Below, one piece after another: positions 54,755 to 64,000 of a stretch of 64,000 nucleotides of DNA. The translations under genes were made by a program, and so were the position numbers. The DNA comes from Chytridium lagenaria. Its lineage: Eukaryota > Chytridiomycota > Chytridiomycetes > Chytridiales > Chytridiaceae. Position 1 is the first letter of the stretch. Each line of letters begins with the position of its first letter. The stretch spans positions 1 to 64,000 of the forward strand of contig JAHLKC010000167.1 in the NCBI GenBank assembly GCA_025449115.1, written 5' to 3'. Below the pieces are notes generated by a model that ran no database searches, was not told the DNA's origin, and saw only the letters and a list, made by a program, of their open reading frames with translations.

Positions 54755-55431
54755 ATTAAGAACTTAATTTGTTGAGTTAGCTCATATCTCCCCATCCCCG
54801 AAAATTCTCTTCCTTATGATCGTGAACCCGTTTCAAAATAAATACATACATTGGAATAGTATTTCTCCAGACTTCGTGTACATTTGCCATGTCAACGTGC
54901 CATACATACTGACAAATCTTGTTTTGGTAGGCCAAGGTCAGGCTCGATACAGGGCTCAATGGCTGATTGGGTTTTGATGAAAGCTTCAGCGCTGGCTGCT
55001 TGCCTTGAGGTTTCATGTTCTTCTTTAAAGAAAAAAGGTGGTGGTATTTAAGAGGCTCTCTCTGACGATCGGAATTTGGAGGTTAAAAGAAAATAATGCA
55101 GGTAAACATTTTCGTATGCCCACAAAACCTCTCCACAGGCATACAAACTGTTAAAAGAAGCTTCAGCCTTCCGATGTAAACCCGCGGAGCTATGAACTCG
55201 GGATCAATGATGCTTTTGGACGAGGAGGGGCAGGGAGGTCGGACGTCCAAACACATGATAACAAAGCTTCTCTAAAATTGTTTGTCATCAAAGTGGAATG
55301 AATCATTGAGGAAGGTGGTTGCTTAGAAAGTCCTTCCGACACCACCTCCTTAACTTCAATCATATCCTTCCAGTTCTTTTCTTAGTGTGGCCTCATTCTT
55401 CACTACCCTGCGTCCAGAAAATCAAGTTAGC
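54755..55431. other. Intergenic region
   Basis: A 79-residue minus-strand frame (54777-55016) and the plus-strand frame from 55319 have no recognisable features. Otherwise this is the upstream region of the MFS transporter gene. Confidence 0.4.
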
Positions 55432-57303
55432 ATGTCGTTGTTGTCAAGACAGCCAGTCGGCCTTGCCGTTATGGCAACGGCAGGGTCGCTCATCCTCTTC
55501 ATTTCATTGGGAATAAGAAGTGTAACAGGTACAGCGCACTTGCCCTCCTCGGTCTTCATACCTCACTGGATACATCGACTAACCAACACCTTCAAGGTCT
55601 CTTTATCGTTCCGGTCTCAACGGATCTCGGATGGGGTAGAGAGACACTGTCACTCGGTATCGCCATGCTCAATCTCGTCTGGGGCATCACCAACCCCTTC
55701 ATTTGCGCATGGGCCGACAAAAAGGGCTCAAGTCCCGTTATATTCTTAGGAGGTCTTCTGTACGCCACAGGACTCGCCCTACTTGCTCTTGCCGGTCGTC
55801 TTTTCATAGGTCCAGGAGTTGTTATAACAGGTCTGGGTGTCTTTATGGGAACAGCGACAGCAGCGACAGGACTCAGCATTGTGCTAGGACTGCTAGGGAA
55901 GACATTTTACTCTATTCGAGGTGCAGATGATAGGCAAAGACTGATTGTGTTTGGGGTTGTGTCGGCCGTTTCGCAGATGGGACAATTTGTGCTTTCACCA
56001 GTGTTGCAAGCCGTTATAAAGGGAAACGGATGGAGGACGGCTGTTTGGGTACTTTGCATACTGTCGCTCTTTATATGCCCAATGGCTTTTTTTCTTCGAG
56101 GGAAAAAACAGGCTGCTAACGGGACGAAGGGTATGGGCGAAATTCGGCAAGGCCGGCGGATGAGGAGACGGCCATAGGAGAAGGGAGGGAAGAGTTTCAA
56201 TGGAAGTCCCTGATAAACCAACCCAGGCATCGTCAATGGATAAAGTTGAGCAGTGGTCGGCCGATTCCATTGCTGAAACCCAAAACATTTTGCATCCTGA
56301 CGACAAGCAATGTGATATCAAGGTGACGACTGCTATGGACCGCACAGCTACCCAAATCGTGGAGGCGGCGCCTACAGAACTCGAAGACAAGTTTAGTTTC
56401 AAACACATCCAAGTCCACGGAAAACCCCATAACCACAGAAACTGAACCTCAATCTCTTCGTGAAGCCATTTTTGAGGCACTAACCTCCAAACCGTTTATC
56501 ATGATCTCATTTGCTTTCTCGGTTTGCGGGTAAGCACCTTCCTTCTCAGCTTACCATCTAAACACCAAATTCAGATGGCACATTGGTTTTATCGGCACCC
56601 ATATCCCTGCCGTCGCCACCGACTATGGATCTCCCCTTCCATCGCTGCATGGACCCTTAGCCTCATTGGTGCGACCTCCACGCTCGGTACAGGTTTAGCA
56701 GGATATCTCCCACGGTTCTTTAGGCTAAAGCTGAAGAACGTTTTGATGCTGGTGTACTTTTACAGAGGCGTGATGATCACGACGTTTCTTCTTGTGCTCA
56801 CGTATGGTGTGGATAAAACTAATGGAAATGAGGCGATCAAGACAGGAATCGTGTTGGGTTTCTCTTTCTTGATTGGGTTTGCGTGGCTGACGACAGTCCC
56901 GTTGACAACGGCTTTACTTTCCAATATGTAAGAAATTATCTCTAGTTTACTTTTTTTTTCTTGAAGTGTTGCTTTCATGTTAACCTTTTTGTTTATATCT
57001 TAACGAAAAAGTTATGGCACCCAATATCTCGGCACCCTTTCCGCCATTACTTTCCTGGGCCACCAAATTGGTAGTTTTATGGGCTCTTACCTTGGCGGTT
57101 TAGAATACGACCGCACCAAATCTATGACCGTGTGCTGGTGGATGTCTGTCGCATTAGCAGTGTTTGCTGGCTGCATGCACTTTATTGCTGACGATAGTCC
57201 ACCTTCACGAAAAAGCCGTCCGATTGTCGGCGCGGGTGTTGTGCCGACGGTAGATGAGAAACGGAGGACGCGGGGGCCGAGGCTTTTTGCAAGAAAAAAT
57301 TGA
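55432..57303 (+). CDS. Major facilitator superfamily transporter
   Basis: A twelve-helix MFS carrier split by a long central loop. The first helix is LAVMATAGSLILFISLGIRS; after an intron (55527-55596) it continues GLFIVPVSTDLGWGRETLSL, GIAMLNLVWGITNPFICAWA and the DKKGSSPVIFLGG loop that corresponds to MFS motif A. The central cytoplasmic loop (about 56100-56450) is Lys/Glu/Thr-rich. The second half has IMISFAFSVCG, an intron, WHIGFIGTHIPAVATDYG, LIGATSTLGTGLAGYLPRFF, YGTQYLGTLSAITFLGHQIG and GSFMGSYLGGLEYDRTKSMT. The sequence looks close to bacterial-type monocarboxylate or oxalate/formate carriers, so an organic-acid substrate is plausible but unproven. Frame changes near 56150 and 56430 flank the loop. 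Bacterial origin is possible, but introns show it is settled in this genome. Confidence 0.8.
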
Positions 57304-57658
57304 CGCAAGGAAATGCTTATCTCTGTATCGGATATAGAATGTCTATTAATAAAGCACATTCAGGTCTAAGAACGACCACACGTAATAGTCACAGGAAATA
57401 CTTAATGAATGCAGAGGAAGGGGAAAATGCGCGAAGAGCTCACTTCAGATTTTAAAGAAACAAAGATAACAGCAAGAGTCGAGCGAAATAAGCCGGCGAG
57501 ACTGCGGAGGAATTAACATTACATGATCAAAGGCGAAAAGCAATAAGAGGATTACATGAGGAAAATACAATGCACAGGAAATAGACACAAAAAGACACTG
57601 GCACAAACATAATCGACGAGAAAAGCCGAGATACTAAATAAAAGATTTAAAATAACCG
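57304..57658. other. Convergent 3' region
   Basis: A-rich stretch between two convergent genes; nothing recognisable. Confidence 0.5.
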
Positions 57659-60600
57659 TCACTCTTCCCTACACTTCCTGCCTAATTCCTTCAAATAAAC
57701 TTGAACCTCCTCCATCCCAACCTTCTCCCCCTCCGTCACCACCCCAGAGATAGACATCCCAATCCACTTTTTCAATTCACTGAATCCAATCCCTCGCATC
57801 GCAAGTCCCCACTTCTCATTAGTCTGTTCAACATTTCGACGTTGAAGCAACTCCATCTCCTTCCCCATCCTCCTAACAACAACCTCAAAAAATCCTTCCT
57901 CAACTGTCCCCTTAACACAGATCCAAACCACATCCAATCCACTGTGCGAAACGTCCACATCCATGTCACCGTTGGAAACCTGGTTGCAGCACGACACTTG
58001 GGCAAGACATTCGTGAATCTTGGTGATGGATATGCTGGGGTGAACCGGTTCCGCGAAAACGAGACGATGGGCGCTGAGGCGCGGGGATGTCAAAAGAGTG
58101 TCGACAGATATGACGAGAACGTTACATCCAACGTCTGAAAGAGTGTTCCACGTGTCAGCGAAATCACGCATATGCATTGTGCTATGATCCGGAGTCTTCA
58201 GATGATTCCATAAGAGAATATAAGTTCAACTACATAGGAAAAACAATATAGGAATAACCAGGTCGGTTTACCATTATCTTCCAACCCTCCCGTTCTTTCC
58301 CAAGCATCTCCATAGATTTCACACCCTCCTCTGAACAAGCAACGATAGCCTTCATCTTTTTTCCGTCCTCGTCTATCTCCACCGCCTTTACGATTTCATC
58401 CCATCGCGCCGCCCAATCTCCACTGACAGCACCAACAGTATCCCTAAACCACTCCGCCATGTAACCCGAGCAATCAAAAGGTTCAGAAAAGGTACAATCA
58501 AGTTATCTGGGAGTCTTAAAAGCGATGAGAGTAGGTCCGCGTGTGGCGCCAATGCGGCGATGGTTTTATCGCGAACAGATGGGGTAGCGGGGAAATTATG
58601 GCAACGGTGGGTCTGAAAAAAGAGTAAGTTTGTTGCTGGTGGAATGGACAGCATTTCAATAATGGACGGACCAGTAAACGTTGTGATAAGTGTAAGGGTC
58701 GGAATATCTTAAGAATAGGGTGTATCATCTGTGGTAATTTAGTTTGAAAGTTGAGGATACGTTCATACCTTGTTAAATGCGGAAACCATTCTGTTGCGTC
58801 GAATTTGTTGGAAATATCTGTAAAGCAGGGCTGATGCGGATAATTTTCTGGGATACTAGTGGCAAGACAATAAATTTAAGTGGTATTAGATACGGCAGCA
58901 ACGAAAAGAATACCCCCGAAAAAAAAGAAAAAAAAAAAAAAAAAAACTTACAAGAAAACAAATAATTGGCATAAATACATCGACACTCGTTGTAATAGGG
59001 CATTCCTATAATAATAAAAGTCTATTGTTATTAAAATTGACATAAACACTATTGTGCCAACGGAAAAGGGCCATTAAAAAGATTGCTACCTATAAAAAAG
59101 AAGATGTTTTGCACTAACGCCAATAAAATTCTTGCAGCATCGGTCAGTCCTTCCGAAATCCTAGCAACCGCACTCCCAATAGCTTCAGAATTATCCACCA
59201 TCTCAACCGGCCCAACTGCCCATAGAACAGCTCTGAATCCAGATAGTTGCGATTCCTTGCAAACATCCTCAACCGTTGCAACATGGACGGAGCTAGCTTG
59301 ACCCACTTTGGAAAGATCTCCGAATGTTACGCTTGTCTTAGAGATTTGGCTCAAAGCTGTGACCCTAATACATGAACGGCTACTTAGGGTATTGTTGTAG
59401 AAAGAAGACTTACCAATGCTCAAGCCTTGATTGCGATACGAGGACAAGAGATTTTTGATCATGAATTGCAGTGATAGCATTAACAATCTCTTGAGATCCT
59501 GAAAAAACAGTAAATGAATAAGACGGAAGTGATTTGCGTCTAAAGCGCACCTAAGGAACTTGGGAAATACATCACAGTCGAATGATTTCCGTCGATTCTC
59601 TTTTTCAGTAATCTAAAACACAGTCAATATATTACAACGTAAAGAACGCAAATGAAATGATTGAAAGCGTACGTGGGAAAATCCTTGCCAACTAAAAAAC
59701 CTTCCAAACCGTTAGAGTCGACGACTTGACCTTGACTTATGGTAGATCCTCTACGCTGACGTCTATCTCTGACATCTTCTTCCGCGTCATCTTCTTCACT
59801 AACCAAGATCTCAACGATGGTCTCCAGCTTCTCTTGCTTCAACACAAATAATCCCATCTCTTCCACAGAGCATCACTCATACTTTGACGCGAAGCCTTCA
59901 CATCACCCTGCCCTGCAGCGCTTTCACATCGATTCGGCACAGAAATTCTAAGCGTTCTCCAAAAATTCACAACCATTGATGGGTATTTCGCTTCAACCCA
60001 TCCAGCTTCAATCCATTCCAAGTCGTCAAACGCCAAATCAACACGGGCTGTTTTTGAAAATGAACTCCGGGTTTCAAAAAGACAAGGTATTTAGTGTCTC
60101 GGTATGCCTCAAATTGGAGGGTGACTCGCTTGAATGGTTGCCGAATCGGCTTCAGCGTTAACCTCAACCAGCGTGATATTATCATCGTTGGATTCACTGA
60201 CCTCCGAATTATTTTCTCGGGAGATCGCTTCTGAAGTTTTCTCTAAAGAGTTGGTCAAAAAGGAGACGAACCGGCTTTATACTCACCTTTATCCCCATTA
60301 TTCATTTCCGTTGACTTGTGGTCTATTTCTTCAACGCTCGTAATCCTGACCCCAAAAATCCCGCTGACTGCAACCGTTTGTAACCCCCTTCCCTCCGGCG
60401 ACTCCCGACACCCAGGACATACCCATCCCGCCAAATCTCCTACCCACATCCCAACCTCCGCCGGATGCATACAACCTATATGGTACGCGAACCCGCACTT
60501 ACTACACCAAACCCCATCCCTTGCACGCGGTCTTTTTCTCGTTCCAGCAGAACGCTTTCGAATCCCACTCCCACGTGTCTCCTCCCTCCACTTGTTCCTC

Positions 60601-61612
60601 TGAGCCTCCATGGCGGCTTGAGCCCTTGTTACCGGCATATAGACAGTATGATCAGCAGCTGTGATTATAGAACTGGCCAGGTTTTCATTGACAAAGAGTA
60701 AAGTTCCGTCCACATCCATTTCTTCGGCAATAGAGAGAGGGTCTCGGCAATGAAGGCATAGAAATGGGAATGTCCCGGGACCAACAGATTCCATTGACAC
60801 GGGAAAAAGCGACGGGAGCGATGATGTAGAGTCCTTCAGCCATGTCAATTTGCGCGGGTCAATCTTTGTTCGATAGGCGAATGGCTTTGAGGTAGATGGC
60901 TGGGACGAAGCAGGTCTGGCGGTGGTATTCAAAGGCGCGCGACTTTCAAGGTTGACTATGGGCATATCGTCTTCTATGGTAATATCAATTGATGCCGTGT
61001 TCTCGTCATGCTCGGAATGTGGAACTACTTCGAGGTCGACGCGAATTTAAGGGCATTGGCGGCTCTCACAGACAATGATGTAGAAGGGGCGTTTTGGTCC
61101 ACATCCATGTCATCTGTATTATACACATCTTCATTCATCTCCACATCCACCTTTTCCTCGCCCACATTTCTCCCTCTGATCTTCTTTCCCTCACCCTGCG
61201 AGTTCTTTTTTCTCTTCTTATGCCTCTTCTCACGACCAATGGCGGTTCTAGGCCTCATCCGACATTCCAACCCTTCCAAAATGCAACGCGAGCAAGGGTA
61301 TTTTTGGTCATGTGCCGAAACTCCCTCTGGTGGCATGCACTTCCTCTTTCTCCTGTAGCATTCCACGCATGCTCTTGCTGCAGCTTGTTTCGGGGGTTGT
61401 GAGGTTGATGTGGGTTGAGGCGCCACTTGATGAGGTGGCGAAGTGGACTTGGACATGTCTTCTTGAATGCCCGACTTCAACGGGGATATACCGGGAAATA
61501 GCGGATCCATATGAAGAGAGTGATCATCAGTAATCTTTGCAGTGCTGTTGGCATCGATGAATGCTGTATTCTGTCTGGTGACGTCGTATTCGAGTGGAGA
61601 TGATGTCAACAT
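57659..61612 (-). CDS. Putative chromatin protein: Zn2Cys6, PHD, chromodomain-like and degenerate SNF2-like parts
   Basis: Read 5' to 3' on the minus strand. Start MLTSSPLEYDVTRQ, then a fungal Zn2Cys6 cluster ARACVECYRRKRKC..YPCSRCILEGLEC (C-x2-C-x6-C-x14-C-x2-C-x6-C). Across one frame change at 61040 comes a long linker, then a PHD-type finger FLCLHC..VWCSKCGFAYHIGCMHP..GWVCPGC. After an intron near 60253-60294, a chromodomain-like part: TLQFEAYRDTKYLVFLKPG then LEWIEAGWVEAKYPSMVVNF. Then SNF2-like segments: KSLVLVSQSRLEHWVTALSQ, LSGFRAVLWAVGPVEMV, KLSASALLYRYFQQIRRNRM, ARWDEIVKAVEIDEDGKKMK and NTLSDVGCNVLVISVDTLLT followed by LVFAEPVHPS and GTVEEGFFEVV. The order resembles CHD3/4 remodellers, but Walker A and the DExH box are not recognisable, so ATPase activity is doubtful. 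Treating this as one gene is inference; it could be two or three (breaks near 60965 and 59040-57700). Confidence 0.5.
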
Positions 61613-61972
61613 CCCGTCTTTCAATTTCAAAGGCGCGAGTCAAATGGACCGCAACCAGACCTCTAAAGTATGTAGTTGGAAAAGAAATGTAATTGGCGTC
61701 GGTGTCAGCTCGAGATGGTGATATTGATGGCTAATTACCTCTAAAGTGGTTTTGACGAGGTCAAAAAAAGTGTTGACAGCGAAACTTCCAACCTCAAGTT
61801 TGTAAACTTGAAAAGAATGTAGTCAATTATCAGTCGAATGTAGGGATGAGTAGTTTATGTACTGTAAAGGGCATGCAAACAAGGAAACAGGCAGAAGAAA
61901 TACGGCAAGAAAAGGTCCAAGTAAAAAAGAGACCGCGAAGCACAGTGGATCAACAATGAGGACAACAACAGC
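61613..61972. other. Intergenic region
   Basis: Upstream of the large chromatin-type gene. A short inverted segment, tctaaagtatgtagttggaaaag at 61662 versus cctctaaagtggttttgacg at 61738, is noted but weak. An upstream exon could be hidden here. Confidence 0.35.
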
Positions 61973-62620
61973 TTAGAGGATTTCGTGGTACTTTGGCAAT
62001 GGCTCATTATGGTCTTCTTCCCTCCCCCTCATCTCCTCCCAAGCTTCTCTCCCCACAGCATCATTCTGTATCATCCGGAATAATGCATCAGGAGTCCCTT
62101 CAATCTCGGGCCATTCTTTAAACACGTCCCTCTCATCCTGACTCTCATCATCGCCGTTTCCAAAGTTTTTAAAGATCTTATCGCTTTCTCTTTCATTCGC
62201 TTTTAACATCTGCGACGACAGAGTTTGAGAAGACGATTGAGCGAATGAAGAACTTCGAGGGTTTGCCACTATGACGAGAGACGATGTTCGAATTCGTAGT
62301 GTTGCAGGTGATGCGGATACATGCCATGGAGATGAATACCCCGCAGAAGCTGTCGATCCAACGTTTCCACATTGAGACCAAGGTACATTAGCGGAAGGTT
62401 TAGAGTGACAGCCCTGCCTTTTGGCTATAATGCACCTGGAAGATTGTTTTGCGGATACTTGAGAGCAAGGACGCGATTTGGATGTGCAGGACGAGGTGGG
62501 ATCAGAGCAGAAAAACATGGCGTTGCATGCGATTGATAGAATGAGAAAGGCGTTTACTACAACTTGAAGAATGTTTAAAGTGACTGCTTCGATGCCGTGC
62601 CCTTTTTGGAATAAAAGCAT
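61973..62620 (-). CDS. Small membrane-anchored protein, unknown function
   Basis: About 215 residues. A hydrophobic segment near the start (AVTLNILQVVVNAFLILSIA) could be a signal anchor. It is followed by a Cys/Ser-rich part (CNAMFFCSDPTSSCTSKSRP, CSQV..SSRCIIAKRQGC) and a Ser-rich linker. The acidic C-terminal third (FKEWPEIEGTPDALFRMIQN, AVGREAWEEMRGREEDHNEP, then LPKYHEIL at the stop) has the look of a conserved helical domain, but I do not recognise it. No intron is needed in this frame. It is one of the less certain genes here; codon choice does not look biased. Confidence 0.4.
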   Translation of the reverse strand: MLLFQKGHGIEAVTLNILQVVVNAFLILSIACNAMFFCSDPTSSCTSKSRPCSQVSAKQSSRCIIAKRQGCHSKPSANVPWSQCGNVGSTASAGYSSPWHVSASPATLRIRTSSLVIVANPRSSSFAQSSSQTLSSQMLKANERESDKIFKNFGNGDDESQDERDVFKEWPEIEGTPDALFRMIQNDAVGREAWEEMRGREEDHNEPLPKYHEIL

Positions 62621-63407
62621 AGAGCCCTACCGTTTTAATAGGGTTTAGACATCACGCTTGCGGATGCATGTGCGGATATTCCGTGTTGAGAACCTTATCC
62701 GCAATTTGTGGGGTTGATTGAAAATATGCGGAAGCAAAGATATTAAAACGATTTAGGCGCGAAGAAATTGCCTTGTAAAAAGATTCATAAAAGGATTCAT
62801 AAAAGGATTCATAAAAGAAGCATATCAAACATAAAATTCCTCAAGCGAGGTGTATTGACATCACAGTGGAAAAAACAAGAATGGTCCTTTAACAAACAGA
62901 GAAACATAAAACTACAGCGAAAGTGCAGCGATCTCAAGTCGATCTTTCCAAAAAAAATAAAAGGAAAAAGGAAAGGACTGCGGGGGCGAAGGCGGGGGAG
63001 GTGGTTAAAATGGTTTAAAGGAAATGGTAAAACAAAACCAAAAAAAACCAAAGTTAATTTGATCAAACGCAGGATAATATATGAAAGCTGGGGCATGTGA
63101 CTGAGGGGTAGATGAATAGACAGGCCATGAGAGAATACGAAGCACTAAAAGACAACGACAGATAAACGGTCAGGGTCTCTCAGCAATGTGTGGAATAAGA
63201 CAAAAAAATATAAAGAAACGAGCCAACGGCTTTCACAAATGAAAAACTCCCTCCAATACAATCTTTTCGCGACAAACCCACAAGATACATTCATTTTACG
63301 TGCCTTCCGCAAAAGCGTTTCAACTTCATCTGAGGAAAGCAGTATAAATACAGTACGTGGGGTAGAAATAAAAAAATAATTAGGCAATTAAGCCATCAAC
63401 CGCCTCT
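62621..63407. other. Intergenic region
   Basis: Nearly 800 A-rich bases with a 12-base direct repeat (separate entry). A purine-rich frame at 62768-63100 encodes mainly Lys and Arg and is probably noncoding. Confidence 0.5.
62782..62817 (+). repeat. Three 12-base direct repeats
   Basis: gattcataaaag occurs three times in tandem with exact 12-base period, in an A-rich intergenic region. Confidence 0.85.
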
Positions 63408-64000
63408 TCAAATTTCACTAAGGCCTCCTCTGCCTAAGTCTGCTCGAGGCAACATTCGCACCGCGGCGGGTGAACCACCGAGTGACGATTTGCTTTTTGG
63501 TAGTGACTTCTTTTCCTCTGCCGCCAGAGCCTCAGCAACGGCCTTCTTTTGCATTTCAACCTCTTCCAGCCTTTCCATAGCAGCATGGTATTCGGTGCCC
63601 ATGATTCTGTCCCAGAATGTGTAGAAGGGTTGCGAAAAGTTGTACTTTATGCCTTTGCCCCAATGGTGGATATCATGATATTCGGCGTCATTCCTTCCAA
63701 GGAGGCGGAAGGGCGACAAAGGCCATGAGTAACCACAATGATCGTCAACGGTCTTCAATGTTGCAATGCAATAGAATATGCATGATGTCCAAGGGTGCAT
63801 GTCAAGGAGGAGGGAGGGTAAGGCACCTCCAACAGTGTCCATCATCAAGCCTTCAAGAGGATGGTTGTACAGAGCCCCAAAAGCGTAAGGAGCCGTCAGT
63901 TGGTGCTGTGATTTATAAACTGTAAGCATTGTGTAGAACTCAAAAAAACACTGATAACAGATTCAGAGATAGTACTAACATGCCATGAGTGAAAGTTCTT
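63408..64000 (-). CDS. SUR2: Sphinganine C4-hydroxylase (phytosphingosine synthesis), 5' end off the window
   Basis: An ER membrane di-iron enzyme that hydroxylates the sphingoid base at C4. Two exons are visible: 63980 onwards to the window edge (KNFHSWH) and 63408-63905, joined by an intron 63906-63979 whose acceptor is the second of two CAG sites, because it restores FHSWHHQLTAPYAFGALYNH. That segment and DDHCGYSWPLSPFRLLGRND, YHDIHHWGKGIKYNFSQPF and TFWDRIMGT are closely conserved in Sur2 proteins. They supply three of the histidine clusters (HSWHH, DDHCG, HDIHH) that bind iron. The C-terminal 55 residues are a Glu/Lys/Ser-rich extension after the conserved core, longer than in yeast. No frame break is present. 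The N-terminal membrane helices lie to the right of base 64000. Confidence 0.92.

Noticed and set aside
55432..57303. MFS gene as a recent bacterial transfer
   Set aside because: Its sequence looks bacterial-like, but it holds several spliceosomal introns with normal borders, so recent transfer is not supported.
62768..63100. Lys/Arg-rich frame of 110 residues
   Set aside because: Purine-rich intergenic sequence without domain or splice signals.
1..64000. tRNA or rRNA genes
   Set aside because: I scanned for cloverleaf-type conserved blocks (GGTTCGAATCC-like B boxes) and ribosomal motifs and saw none I could support.

Overview
This is nuclear DNA from a fungus, most likely a zoosporic (flagellated, chytrid-like) one. 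The genes are compact and split by introns of about 42-90 bases with GT..AG borders. The set mixes ordinary eukaryotic housekeeping genes with two markers. The first is a ZMYND10 homologue (22759..24650), a factor normally kept only by organisms that assemble ciliary or flagellar dynein arms. The second is a half-size ABCA-type transporter, a subfamily that is rare in Dikarya. I cannot name the genus from sequence alone.

Layout. 1-3.3 kb: Sec61 alpha (minus, running off the left edge) diverges from an Sds3-like gene. 3.3-10 kb: secreted or surface genes (a Cys-rich single-pass protein, a zincin-like metallopeptidase, a nine-domain Kazal inhibitor) separated by long gene-poor stretches. 11-27.5 kb: an orderly housekeeping block holding a GH31 sulfoquinovosidase, a long coiled-coil protein, an EF-hand secretory protein, a SET-domain protein, the ABCA half-transporter, ZMYND10 and an ArgRS-like protein with degraded catalytic motifs. 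27.6-38.7 kb: a rearranged accessory island built from at least five copies of an unrecognised coiled-coil family, a macro-domain-like gene and a 2.6-kb tandem duplication that also carries an enoyl-CoA hydratase (one full copy, one truncated). 39-45 kb: an LYR protein, an LRR receptor-like membrane protein and an amidase. 46-54.8 kb: secreted repeat proteins (Asn-rich; Glu/His-rich), a subtilase and a tandem pair of unrecognised genes. 55.4-64 kb: an MFS transporter, what looks like one large gene combining Zn2Cys6, PHD, chromodomain-like and SNF2-like parts, a small hypothetical gene, and a sphinganine C4-hydroxylase (SUR2) running off the right edge.

A caution applies to the whole window. 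Many clearly conserved genes need a one-base frame change to read through, very often at a short homopolymer such as GGGG, TTTTTT or AAAAA. The same pattern in so many unrelated essential genes points to uncorrected sequencing indels rather than mass pseudogenisation. I therefore annotate these as genes and note the breaks. Gene ends and exon borders are read by eye from splice signals and family similarity, so outer coordinates of multi-exon genes are approximate unless exons are listed.
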